This document shows positions 1 through 9,179 of a stretch of DNA of 45,096 bases, piece by piece; position 1 is the stretch's first letter, and every line of letters starts with the position of its first letter. The notes under the pieces were generated by a model, which was not told the DNA's origin, ran no database searches, and saw only the letters and a list, made by a program, of their open reading frames with translations. This DNA comes from Devosia sp. (GTDB lineage: Bacteria; Pseudomonadota; Alphaproteobacteria; Rhizobiales; Devosiaceae). The stretch spans positions 1 through 45,096 of the forward strand of contig JAUXUM010000209.1 in assembly GCA_030680995.1 (NCBI GenBank), given 5' to 3'. The position numbers and the translations under genes are program-made.

Positions 1-3000
1 CTCTTCGAGGGCATCTTCGCGCGTGCAGGCCTCGCCTCCGACATCGAAGTCATGGAGGATTTCCCGTCGCGCTACGATGTGGCGTGCAAGCGTCAGCATC
101 GTTGGACGCGCGGTGACTGGCAACTCATTCCCTGGGTCTTCGGGCGCGTGACCGCAAACCACGCGGTACCTGCGATCGGCCGCTGGAAGATGCTCGACAA
201 CCTGCGACGTTCGCTGTTGGCGCCGGGCATGGTGTTGGCTCTCGGGCTGTGCTGGTTGCTGCCGATGCCGTCGGCCCTGTTGGGCACACTGTTCGTCGTT
301 GCGGCCATCGCCATCCCCGCCTTCCTGCCGACAGCCTTCTCGGTCCTGCCGCAGCGCGCCGGAATTCGCCTTCGCAGCCATCTGGCCATGCTCGGCGCCC
401 ACATCTCGCTCGCCGCCATCCAGACCACGCTTTCCGTTACCTTCCTTGCCGATCAGGCCTGGCGCATGGGGGATGCCATCGTCAGGACGCTGGCGCGGGT
501 GCTGTGGACGCGGCGTCACCTGCTCGAATGGACGACAGCCGCCGAGGCCGCGGGAAGTCGGCGGCCGGATCTCGGGGGCTTCTATTGGCAGATGGCCGGC
601 GGCACGGTGCTGGGACTTGTCGTGTCGGCCGGTGCGGTCGCTGTTGCCCCACCCTCGTGGCCAGCGGTTCTGCCCGTCGCGCTCTTGTGGTTGGCAGCCC
701 CGGCGGCGGCCTTGTGGGCCAGCCGTGGGGCACCCCGCGAGCGACGGCTCTCGCTCTCGGACCATGAAGCTCGAGACCTGCGGCTTATTGCGCGTCGCAC
801 CTGGCGCTTCTTCGAGACTTTCGTCACGCCAGCGGACAACATGCTGCCCCCGGACAATTTCCAGGAGGCCCCGAGGCCCGCCATTGCGCACCGGACTTCG
901 CCGACCAACATCGGCCTCTACCTGTTGTCTGCCGTGGCTGCCCGTGACTTCGGCTGGACGGGGACGACCGAGACCGTCGATCGCCTGGAGGCGACTTTCG
1001 CCACCCTGCAGAAGATGCAAAGTTTCAATGGCCACTTCTTCAACTGGTACGGTACCGAGGATCTGCGCACGCTCGACCCGGCATATGTTTCCTCCGTCGA
1101 TAGCGGCAATTTCGCCGGTCACCTGATCGCGCTGGCGAACGCCTGCGAGGAGTGGATCGATGCTCCAGCAGCGCCCAACGCCCGCCGCGGCATTGCCGAC
1201 ACCCTCTGGCTCGCCCGCGACGCATCCCGTACCATGCCCGGCGCGCATGGGGAACGTGGACGCCAGCTCGCCACCATCTTCGATGAAATCGAATCTCAGT
1301 TGAATGGCGTGCAGTCGATCGAGACCTTGGCTCCGGCGCTCAGGCGGCTGACCGACAGGGCCGCAAAGGTGGTACGCGACGGCGTCTCGCCTGCCGGCGA
1401 CGAAGGAGCAGATAATGCCGCCTTCTGGCTCGAGGCGCTAGGCAGGACGATTGCAGAACATGCCCGTGACCGCTCGCCGATCGACGATGCGTCGCCCCTC
1501 TCTGACCAACGGTTGAAAGCACTCGCCGCCACCGCGCGCGCCATGGCGATGGCGATGGACTTCCGGTTCCTACTCGATCCGGATCGCAAGCTGCTGTCGA
1601 TTGGCTATTCCGTTACCGAGAATAGCCTCGATCCCAGTTGTTATGACTTGTTGGCGTCGGAGGCCCGGCTTGCGAGCCTGTTTGCGATTGCCAAAGGCGA
1701 TGCGCCGACCCGGCACTGGTTCCGGCTCGGCCGGACCGCCACGCCGCTGGGAAGCGGGTCGGCATTGATCTCGTGGTCAGGCTCGATGTTCGAGTATCTG
1801 ATGCCGTCGCTCGTCATGCGCGCTCCGGCTGGCAGCCTGCTGGAGCAGACCAGCCGTCTGGTGGTGCAAAGGCAGGAGGCATACGGGCGCTCCCTCGGCC
1901 TTCCGTGGGGGATTTCGGAGTCGGCCTACAATGCCCGCGACATGGAATTCACCTACCAGTATTCCAATTTCGGCGTCCCCGGTCTCGGGCTGAAGCGCGG
2001 CCTCTCCGACGATCTGGTGATCGCGCCTTATGCGACGGGCCTTGCCGCCATGGTGGACCCCCGCGCCGCACGCGAAAACTATGCGCGCCTAGCCAGGATG
2101 AGCGCCGAGGGGCGCTACGGCTTCTACGAGGCCCTCGACTTCACCCGGTCGCGGCTTCCCGACAACCAGACGGTTGCCATCGTCCGCAACTACATGGCCC
2201 ACCATCAGGGCATGACCATCGTTTCCCTGGCGAACGCGCTGCACGACGGACAGATGCGCGACCGCTTCCATCGGGAGCCGATCATCAAGGCCAGCGAGCT
2301 GCTGCTGCAGGAGCGCATGCCGGAGGCCGTCGCCATCGCACATCCGCGGGCCGAAGAGGTGAAAGCCTCGGCGGCAGAGGCAATCACCGTGGCGCCAAGC
2401 GTGCGCCGCCTTACCGGTGCGGTCGTGGGTCCTCCCACAACCCATATCCTGTCCAACGGACGCTACGTGGTCATGCTGACCGCGACGGGCGGAGGCTACA
2501 GTCGCTGGCGCGATGTCGCGGTGACTCGCTGGCGGGAGGATGCGACCCGCGACGACTGGGGGGCCTTCGTCTTTCTCAGGGATACGCGAACCGGGAACGC
2601 CTGGTCCCCTGGCGGGTCCCGGAGGCCGGGCGACGCCGACAAGGACGAAGTCATCTTCGAGGAGGATCACGCCCACTTCATCCATCGGGACCGCACAATG
2701 ACCACGACGCTGGATGTTGTCGTCTCCGGCGAGGATGACGGCGAAGTCCGCCGACTGTCATTGATCAACAGCGGGCGGCGCCCGCGCGAGATCGAAGTGA
2801 CGTCCTACGCCGAAGTCGTGTTGACGACGCCCGCGACCGACAATGCACATCCCGCTTTTGCCAAGATGTTCATCGAGACCGAGCATCTGTCGGAGTTCGG
2901 GGCGCTGATTGCGACGCGCCGGCGGCGTTCGCCCGGCGAACCGGAAATCTGGGCAGCCCATTTCGCCGTGGTGGAGGGCGAAATCGTCGCCGAACCGCAA

Positions 3001-6000
3001 TACGAGTCCGACCGGGCACGTTTCCTCGGTCGTGGCCGAGCGATCGGTTCCGCTTCGGCCATCGTCGACGGCCTGCCGCTTTCGAACACTGTGGGGACGG
3101 TGCTCGATCCGGTGTTCTCGCTGCGGCGCCGCGTTGTGGTTCCACCCGGCAAGGTCGCGCGGATCGCGTTCTGGACGATCGTTGCGCCTTCGCGCGCTCA
3201 GCTTCTCGAACTGATCGACAAGCATCACGATCGCAGCGCCTTCGAGCGGGCGCAGACCCTCGCCTGGACTCAGGCTCAGGTACAACTGCGCTATCTCGAC
3301 GTCGACGCGGCGGAAGCGGCGAACTTTCAGCGTCTCACCGCGCCGATCCTCTATGCCGATCCGCGCTTCCGGGCGCCACCGGGAGCGATCATTCGCGGCG
3401 CCGGCCCTCAGTCGGGTCTGTGGCCGCACGCGATTTCAGGCGACCTGCCGATCATGCTGCTGAGGATCGACGATATCGAGGATATCCGCCAGGTCCGCCA
3501 GTTGCTGCGTGCCCACGAATACTGGCGCATGAAACGCCTCGGCGTCGACCTGGTCATCATCAACGAGCGCGCCCCATCCTACGTTCAGGATCTGCAGATC
3601 TCGATCGAGACGGCGGTTCGGAGCAGCCAGTCGCGGCCGCGCTTCGGCGAAGAGCACGCCCAGGGCTCGGTCTATGCCCTGCGTGCCGACCTGATGGACG
3701 GCAACGCCCGCGCCTTGCTGCAATCGGTGGCCCGCGTGGCGCTGATTGCCCGCCGCGGGTCGATCGCGGACCAGCTCGCCCTCATACCGCCATCGCTTCC
3801 ATCCGCTGTGCCGACTCCGGCTCCGACGCCGTCAGCACCGGCAGCGCGGCACGCGCCGGACCCTAACGGGCTCGAATTCTTCAACGGGCTGGGCGGCTTC
3901 GACAAGAACGGCCGGGAATATGTCACCATCCTTCGTTCCGGAAACAGCACGCCGGCGCCATGGATCAACGTGATCGCCAACCCCGGCTTTGGTTTCCAGG
4001 TATCGGCGGACGGGAGCGGCTACACCTGGGCCGAAAACAGTCGCGACAACCAGCTCACGCCGTGGTCGAACGATCCGGTCTCCGACCCGGCGGGGGAGGC
4101 GATCTATGTCCGCGACGAAGACACTCTCGAGCTGTGGAGCGCGACGGCTCAGCCGATCCGCGACGGCGGAACCTACGTCGCGCGCCACGGTTTCGGCTAC
4201 AGCCGCTTCGAACACGAGGCGAACGGCGTCGCCCTCGACCTGCTGCAGTACGTCCCGCTCGGCGATCCGATCAAGATCTCGCGACTCACGCTTCGCAACG
4301 TTTCCGGACGGGCGCGCCGCCTGTCGGTCACGACGTTTACCGAGTGGGTGCTGGGCACATCCCGCAGTGCGTCTGGACCTTTCATAGTCACGGAGGCAGA
4401 CGCAGCCACCGGCGCGATGCTGGTCCGCAATCCCTGGAGCACGGACCTGTCCAACCGCGTCGCCTTTGCCGACCTCTCCGGCAGGCAGCGCGCATGGACC
4501 GCCGACCGCACCGAGTTTCTTGGCCGCAAGGGTGGACCTGCATGGCCAGCCGCGCTCAGAAGACGGATCCCTTTGTCCGGCAGGACTGGCGCCGGCCTCG
4601 ATCCGTGCACGGCGCTGCAGGCCACTTTCGAGCTCGGCGCAGGCGAGACGATTGAAATCGTCTCGTTCATTGGACAATGCGGATCGACCGAGGAAGCGAG
4701 GGCACTGATTGCCCGCTATCGCGCTGCCGATCTCGACGCCGCCCTGAAGGAAGTAACCGACCACTGGGAGGACCTGCTCGGCGCCGTGCAGGTCAAGACG
4801 CCCGACCGGGCGATGGACATCATGCTGAACGGTTGGCTGCTGTATCAGACGCTCGCCTGCCGCATATGGGCACGTTCGGCCTTCTACCAGGCGAGCGGCG
4901 CCTATGGTTTCCGCGATCAGTTGCAGGACGGCATGGCGCTGACACGCTCGCGGCCGGAAGAAACGCGGCGGCACCTGCTGCGGGCCGCTTCCCGCCAGTT
5001 CATCGAGGGTGACGTGCAGCATTGGTGGCTGCCACATTCCGGGCGGGGCGTGCGAACGAGGATCTCTGACGACCGGGTCTGGCTCGCCTTCGCGACTGCC
5101 ACCTACATCGCCACCGCCGCTGATCCCGCAGTCCTGGACGAGATGGTGCCATTCCTCGAAGGCCAGGCGTTGCATCCCGGCGAGCATGACGCCTTCTTCC
5201 AGCCGATGTTTGTCGATACGTCCGCGACGTTGTTCGAGCATTGCGCCCGCGGTCTCGACCAATGCATGCACCTCACCGGAGAGCATGGGTTGCCGCTGAT
5301 GGGCACTGGGGACTGGAACGACGGCATGAACCGCGTCGGCGAGGGCGGCAAGGGCGAGAGCGTGTGGCTCGGCTGGCTGCTGGTCCGCGCCATCGCACTG
5401 TTTGCGCCGCTGGCGGACGGCCGCGATCCGGAGCGGGCCCGGCGTTGGCGGGCCCATGCCGAACTGGTGCGGGCCGCACTGGAGCGGGAGGCCTGGGACG
5501 GCGAGTGGTACCGCCGCGCCACCTTCGATGACGGCACGTGGCTCGGCTCGAAGAAGAACCGGGAATGCCGGATCGACTCCATCGCCCAGTCCTGGGCAGT
5601 GCTGTCCGGCGCTGCCGATCCCGCGCGCACCCGAACCGCAATGGCCTCCCTGGACAAGCGGCTCATCCGCCGCGACGAAGGGTTGGCGCTATTGTTCGCT
5701 CCACCATTCAACAAGACGCGACACGACCCCGGCTACATCAAGGGCTATCCGCCTGGCCTGCGCGAAAATGGCGGCCAGTACAGCCATGCCGCCATGTGGG
5801 CGATTCTGGCATTTGCAGAGATGCGATCGGGGGACAAGGCTGCCGAACTGTTCGCCCTCGTCAATCCGATCAACCATGCACGCACGCCCGAAGAGGTCGA
5901 GCGCTACAAGGTAGAGCCGTATGTGGTTGCTGCCGACGTCTACTCGGTCGCGCCGCATGTCGGGCGTGGCGGCTGGACCTGGTACACCGGGTCCGCAGGA

Positions 6001-6276
6001 TGGATGTACCGGGCCGGTGTCGAGGGCATCCTGGGCATCCGCAGGGAGGGTGCCTTTCTCGTCGTAGACCCCTGCATTCCGCCAAGCTGGCCTGGATTTG
6101 AAGCCATAGTCAAAGTGGCATCAACCCTCTATGAAATCCGCGTGCACTCCTCGCGGGACCGACCCGAAAGCACTTCCGAGGCCATCCTCGATGGATCGCA
6201 GATCGAATGTATGAACAACAGGGTCCGTGTTCCCCTCGACGGAGGCAATCACCGCCTGTCTCTGAACCTGACCTAG
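1..6276 (+). CDS. ndvB: Cyclic beta-1,2-glucan synthase (NdvB/ChvB), 3' part
   Basis: The frame is open from base 1, so the gene enters from outside the window; about 2091 residues of a family usually near 2800-2900 are present. It makes and exports cyclic beta-1,2-glucans at the inner membrane, as in Rhizobium and Agrobacterium. The first visible residues are the end of the GT84 transferase domain (HRWTRGDWQL near nt 100-125), followed by hydrophobic membrane segments between about nt 215 and 720. The rest is the two-part C-terminal region that ends in a GH94 phosphorylase-like module with GTGDWNDGMN (about nt 5305-5335) and GGWTWYTGSAGWMYR (about nt 5968-6012). It stops with TAG at 6274-6276, 18 bp before a perfect palindrome, and converges on the minus-strand cluster. 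No frameshift is seen in the visible part. The identification is secure. Confidence 0.95.
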   Translation, partial: LFEGIFARAGLASDIEVMEDFPSRYDVACKRQHRWTRGDWQLIPWVFGRVTANHAVPAIGRWKMLDNLRRSLLAPGMVLALGLCWLLPMPSALLGTLFVVAAIAIPAFLPTAFSVLPQRAGIRLRSHLAMLGAHISLAAIQTTLSVTFLADQAWRMGDAIVRTLARVLWTRRHLLEWTTAAEAAGSRRPDLGGFYWQMAGGTVLGLVVSAGAVAVAPPSWPAVLPVALLWLAAPAAALWASRGAPRERRLSLSDHEARDLRLIARRTWRFFETFVTPADNMLPPDNFQEAPRPAIAHRTSPTNIGLYLLSAVAARDFGWTGTTETVDRLEATFATLQKMQSFNGHFFNWYGTEDLRTLDPAYVSSVDSGNFAGHLIALANACEEWIDAPAAPNARRGIADTLWLARDASRTMPGAHGERGRQLATIFDEIESQLNGVQSIETLAPALRRLTDRAAKVVRDGVSPAGDEGADNAAFWLEALGRTIAEHARDRSPIDDASPLSDQRLKALAATARAMAMAMDFRFLLDPDRKLLSIGYSVTENSLDPSCYDLLASEARLASLFAIAKGDAPTRHWFRLGRTATPLGSGSALISWSGSMFEYLMPSLVMRAPAGSLLEQTSRLVVQRQEAYGRSLGLPWGISESAYNARDMEFTYQYSNFGVPGLGLKRGLSDDLVIAPYATGLAAMVDPRAARENYARLARMSAEGRYGFYEALDFTRSRLPDNQTVAIVRNYMAHHQGMTIVSLANALHDGQMRDRFHREPIIKASELLLQERMPEAVAIAHPRAEEVKASAAEAITVAPSVRRLTGAVVGPPTTHILSNGRYVVMLTATGGGYSRWRDVAVTRWREDATRDDWGAFVFLRDTRTGNAWSPGGSRRPGDADKDEVIFEEDHAHFIHRDRTMTTTLDVVVSGEDDGEVRRLSLINSGRRPREIEVTSYAEVVLTTPATDNAHPAFAKMFIETEHLSEFGALIATRRRRSPGEPEIWAAHFAVVEGEIVAEPQYESDRARFLGRGRAIGSASAIVDGLPLSNTVGTVLDPVFSLRRRVVVPPGKVARIAFWTIVAPSRAQLLELIDKHHDRSAFERAQTLAWTQAQVQLRYLDVDAAEAANFQRLTAPILYADPRFRAPPGAIIRGAGPQSGLWPHAISGDLPIMLLRIDDIEDIRQVRQLLRAHEYWRMKRLGVDLVIINERAPSYVQDLQISIETAVRSSQSRPRFGEEHAQGSVYALRADLMDGNARALLQSVARVALIARRGSIADQLALIPPSLPSAVPTPAPTPSAPAARHAPDPNGLEFFNGLGGFDKNGREYVTILRSGNSTPAPWINVIANPGFGFQVSADGSGYTWAENSRDNQLTPWSNDPVSDPAGEAIYVRDEDTLELWSATAQPIRDGGTYVARHGFGYSRFEHEANGVALDLLQYVPLGDPIKISRLTLRNVSGRARRLSVTTFTEWVLGTSRSASGPFIVTEADAATGAMLVRNPWSTDLSNRVAFADLSGRQRAWTADRTEFLGRKGGPAWPAALRRRIPLSGRTGAGLDPCTALQATFELGAGETIEIVSFIGQCGSTEEARALIARYRAADLDAALKEVTDHWEDLLGAVQVKTPDRAMDIMLNGWLLYQTLACRIWARSAFYQASGAYGFRDQLQDGMALTRSRPEETRRHLLRAASRQFIEGDVQHWWLPHSGRGVRTRISDDRVWLAFATATYIATAADPAVLDEMVPFLEGQALHPGEHDAFFQPMFVDTSATLFEHCARGLDQCMHLTGEHGLPLMGTGDWNDGMNRVGEGGKGESVWLGWLLVRAIALFAPLADGRDPERARRWRAHAELVRAALEREAWDGEWYRRATFDDGTWLGSKKNRECRIDSIAQSWAVLSGAADPARTRTAMASLDKRLIRRDEGLALLFAPPFNKTRHDPGYIKGYPPGLRENGGQYSHAAMWAILAFAEMRSGDKAAELFALVNPINHARTPEEVERYKVEPYVVAADVYSVAPHVGRGGWTWYTGSAGWMYRAGVEGILGIRREGAFLVVDPCIPPSWPGFEAIVKVASTLYEIRVHSSRDRPESTSEAILDGSQIECMNNRVRVPLDGGNHRLSLNLT

Positions 6277-6294
6277 GCATCGACGGACAGCCCC

Positions 6295-6340
6295 CTAGGC
6301 TCCAAACCCAATCAATTTATTGATTGGGTTTGGAGCCTAG
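6295..6340. repeat. 46-bp perfect inverted repeat between convergent genes
   Basis: Two 22-bp arms (6295-6316 and 6319-6340) are exact reverse complements separated by only TT at 6317-6318. The arms begin CTAGGCTCC and become AT-rich toward the centre (CCCAATCAAT). The repeat lies between ndvB (stop 6276) and the last gene of the minus-strand cluster, whose TAG stop (6337-6339) lies inside the right arm. It could end transcription in both directions, but no T-run follows on either strand, so it is not a textbook Rho-independent terminator. An mRNA 3' end-protecting hairpin or a protein-binding palindrome is equally possible. Confidence 0.8.
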
Positions 6341-7380
6341 AGCGCGACCACCTGATGGCTATGGATGGACTCGTCGGCCGCCAGGACGATCTTGAGGCTC
6401 TTGACCCCATCGTCCATGTGCGCGCTGAGATCGAGATCCTCATCGATCGCCTTGAGCAGATAGCGCTGTTCGCGCTCGCACAGGTCGTCGTGGTTGGGCT
6501 CGTCGCTCATGTCGTAGCGCATGTCGGGCTTGTTCATATCGGTATAGTGCCGGAGGATCTGGCTGGTCTTGGTGTGGGCGTTGATGTCGTCCGATTTCAC
6601 CCCGGCGGTGTTCTCAGCCATCACGATCGAGGCCGAGCCCAGGGGACCGAAGACGTCCTTGATGAAAAAGCTCTGCTCGGAGACCATCGGACCCCAGCCG
6701 GCCTCGTACCAGCCGACCGAGCCGTCGTCGAACTCGACCTGCAATTGCCCATAGTTGTTCTTGGCCACCTCGTCGGTGAGCTTGGCGCCGATGGCGTGGA
6801 CGCGGATCGGCTTGGCGTCGGTCATCTGGCACATGACGTCGACATAGTGGACGCCGCAATCCACGATGGGCGGAAAACTGTCCATCAGCCGCTTGTGCCA
6901 GGACCAGGTTTCCCCGTTCGACTGCTGGTTGAGGTTCATGCGGAACACCAGCGGCGTGCCCAGCTCGCGGGCGATCTCGATGAACTTGATCCAGCTCGGG
7001 TGCTGGCGGAGGATATAGCCGATCACCAGCTTGCGCTTGGTGCGCTTGGCCACCGCGACCACCTTCTCGGCGTCCTCGGCCGAGATCGCCATCGGCTTTT
7101 CGACGAACACATGGGCGCCTGCTTCCATCGCCTTGATGGCGTAGTCGGCATGGGTGTCGGGCATGGTGTTGACCGAAACCACGTCGGGTTTGAGCTCGGC
7201 CAGCGCCTGTTCGAAATTGGCGTATTTCCTAGCGCCCTGCAGCGCCTCTGGCAATTGCTTGCTCTCGATGTTGCGCGTGCATACGCCCACCACCTCGTAG
7301 CCGTCGATGCGCGTATAGGCGAGCGCATGGCTCATGCCCATATTGCCCAGACCCACCACCAGAACCCGCTTCTTGGCCAT
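6337..7380 (-). CDS. Gfo/Idh/MocA-family oxidoreductase
   Basis: A 347-residue NAD(P)-dependent dehydrogenase of the Gfo/Idh/MocA family, which oxidises or reduces sugars, inositols and sugar derivatives in the cytoplasm. It has the N-terminal Rossmann motif VVGLGNMGMSHA, the family FVEKPM motif after strand 5 (about residue 96), and the DCGVHYVDVM segment holding the usual catalytic histidine. The ATG at 7380 is preceded by AAGGA, which overlaps the stop of the upstream gene, so the two are probably translationally coupled. Longer starts upstream lie inside the previous gene and look unrelated to the family. It is the last gene of the minus-strand cluster. The substrate cannot be deduced from sequence; a second paralogue lies directly upstream. 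Confidence 0.9.
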   Translation of the reverse strand: MAKKRVLVVGLGNMGMSHALAYTRIDGYEVVGVCTRNIESKQLPEALQGARKYANFEQALAELKPDVVSVNTMPDTHADYAIKAMEAGAHVFVEKPMAISAEDAEKVVAVAKRTKRKLVIGYILRQHPSWIKFIEIARELGTPLVFRMNLNQQSNGETWSWHKRLMDSFPPIVDCGVHYVDVMCQMTDAKPIRVHAIGAKLTDEVAKNNYGQLQVEFDDGSVGWYEAGWGPMVSEQSFFIKDVFGPLGSASIVMAENTAGVKSDDINAHTKTSQILRHYTDMNKPDMRYDMSDEPNHDDLCEREQRYLLKAIDEDLDLSAHMDDGVKSLKIVLAADESIHSHQVVAL

Positions 7381-7385
7381 GCCGA

Positions 7386-8390
7386 TTATCCTTCTATCGT
7401 GATCACAGTGCCCGTGCGGGCGGATTGCTCGGCGGCGAGCGTTGCTTGCAGCGCCGCGGTCGCGTCTTCTGGTGTGCCGATGGCCGGCATCTTGCCGGTC
7501 AGCGCGCAATTGGCGAAATAGGAGAACTCCTCGCGCAGCGCGCCGCCGCGGACGCCGTCGAATTCGGGCCAATAGGTGGTGTCGGGGCTGTGCAGCTTGT
7601 CGGCGGAGACGATCCCCAGATTGGGGAAGGTGTCCTGGACGTGGATGATGCCCTCGGTGCCGATAATGGACATGCGCTCATCGATGTCGAACGGGGTCTT
7701 TTCCGGCATGCACCAGACCGTCTCCAGCGTGGCGGTGGCGCCGCCGGCGAAGCGATACATGGTCTGGCCGATATCGGGGTGCTTGAGCCCGCGCACGTTG
7801 ACGGTCTGGGCATAGGTCGAGACGATCTTTTCGCCGGTGAACCAGAGCATGATGTCGGTATCGTGGATGGCGTCGCCGACAATCGGCCCGATCTTATCGA
7901 GGATGGTGGGGGTCCAGGCGGCGGGGATATTGCGGCGCGAGCTTAGCGCCACGATCTTGCCGATCTTGCCCGCATCGATCGCCTGCTTGGCCATGCGGTA
8001 GCGCGGGTTGAAGCGCACGATATGGCCGATGAACAGGATGCCCCTGGCGCCTTTGGAGGCGGCCATGATCTTTCTGGCGTCGGCGACGGTCGAGGCGATC
8101 GGCTTTTCGAGGAAGACGTGCTTGCCTGCCCGCAGGGCGGCAATCGCCGGCTCGGTGTGCTGGTCCCACATGGTGCAGATCGACACCGCGTCGATCTCGG
8201 GGTCGGCCAGCAGCTCGCGGTAATCGTCATAGAGCTTGTTGACGCCGTACTTTTCGCCCAGCGCCGCCAGCCGGTCCGGGGTACGGGTGCAGAGCGCCGC
8301 CAGCTCCAGGTTGGGCACGCCCCTGATGGTGTCGCAATGGATCTCGCCGAACCAGCCGAGCCCGATCACCCCGATACGCAGTCGCTGCAT
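7386..8390 (-). CDS. Gfo/Idh/MocA-family oxidoreductase
   Basis: A 334-residue paralogue of the downstream gene. It carries a Rossmann motif (IGVIGLGWFGEIH), FLEKPIAST, and GDAIHDTDIMLWF with the expected active-site His/Asp. The ATG at 8390 is preferred over an in-frame TTG one codon earlier because a GGGGG ribosome-binding site lies seven bases upstream. It starts 9 bp after the SDR gene and ends 5 bp before the next oxidoreductase, so it is certainly operonic. Two different Gfo/Idh/MocA enzymes plus an SDR suggest successive oxidation/reduction or epimerisation steps on one sugar-like substrate, which is inference. Confidence 0.9.
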   Translation of the reverse strand: MQRLRIGVIGLGWFGEIHCDTIRGVPNLELAALCTRTPDRLAALGEKYGVNKLYDDYRELLADPEIDAVSICTMWDQHTEPAIAALRAGKHVFLEKPIASTVADARKIMAASKGARGILFIGHIVRFNPRYRMAKQAIDAGKIGKIVALSSRRNIPAAWTPTILDKIGPIVGDAIHDTDIMLWFTGEKIVSTYAQTVNVRGLKHPDIGQTMYRFAGGATATLETVWCMPEKTPFDIDERMSIIGTEGIIHVQDTFPNLGIVSADKLHSPDTTYWPEFDGVRGGALREEFSYFANCALTGKMPAIGTPEDATAALQATLAAEQSARTGTVITIEG

Positions 8391-8399
8391 CAATTCCCC

Positions 8400-9179
8400 C
8401 TAGAAATCTTCGAGCGTGAGTTCGCGCGCCATCACCACATTGCCGGCGGTCAGCCCGCAATCGACCGGGATGGCCGCCCCGGTCACCGCGCTCGCCGTGT
8501 CCGAGGCGAGAAACGCGATCACCCGCGCCACCTCGGCCGGCTCGACGATGCGGCCGAGCGGATACCAGCGCTCCAGCGTCCTGAGCACCTGCGGGTCCTT
8601 GCGCGCCCGCTCGTCCCAGATCGGGGTGCGCACGGTGCCGGGCAGAACGATATTGGCGCGGATGTTGTAGCGGCCATATTCGAGCGCCAGCGCCTTGGTC
8701 AGCGCGATCATCCCGGCCTTGCCGGCACTGTAGGCCGGGTCGCCCAGCGCCTGCAGCCCATTGACCGAGCCGACATTGACGATGGCGCCGCCGCGGCGTT
8801 CGACCATCTGCGGCAGCACCGCATGGGCGCAGTTGAAGGCGCCGTTGAGGTTGGAATTGACGTCGTCCTGCCAGCCCCCTGGGTCGGTGGCCGCGAAGGT
8901 GGGGTGGCTGGAGATGCCCGCATTGTTGATCAGGATATGGATTTCGCCGAACCCGGCAAAGGCCTCGGCGACCGCGGCGGGCGCGCCGATATCGGCGACG
9001 GCGCCGCGCGCCGCATAGCCCTTTTCCTTGAGCTCCTCGGCGAAGTCGAGCACCGCCACGCTGCGGTCGAGCAACACCAGCGCCGCGCCCTCCTCGGCGA
9101 AAAACCGGCAGAGCGAGCGGCCGATGCCGCCGGCGGCGCCGGTGATGGCGATGGTCTTGCCGACAAACATGTCGCTCAT
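8400..9179 (-). CDS. SDR-family oxidoreductase
   Basis: A 259-residue classical short-chain dehydrogenase/reductase, NAD(P)-dependent and cytoplasmic. Visible motifs are the cofactor loop TGAAGGIG, NNAG, the catalytic serine region VNVGSVNG and the active-site YSAGK. The ATG at 9179 overlaps the stop of the upstream gene as ATGA, and an AAGGAGG ribosome-binding site sits just before it, which fixes the start. It lies between the unrecognised barrel-like protein and two Gfo/Idh/MocA oxidoreductases. It probably acts on a hydroxyl group of the compound imported by the adjacent ABC system. The substrate is unknown. Confidence 0.9.
   Translation of the reverse strand: MSDMFVGKTIAITGAAGGIGRSLCRFFAEEGAALVLLDRSVAVLDFAEELKEKGYAARGAVADIGAPAAVAEAFAGFGEIHILINNAGISSHPTFAATDPGGWQDDVNSNLNGAFNCAHAVLPQMVERRGGAIVNVGSVNGLQALGDPAYSAGKAGMIALTKALALEYGRYNIRANIVLPGTVRTPIWDERARKDPQVLRTLERWYPLGRIVEPAEVARVIAFLASDTASAVTGAAIPVDCGLTAGNVVMARELTLEDF

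Noticed and set aside
3832-5457. 541-codon minus-strand open frame inside ndvB
   Set aside because: It is antisense to the conserved GH94-like part of NdvB and has no recognisable motif.
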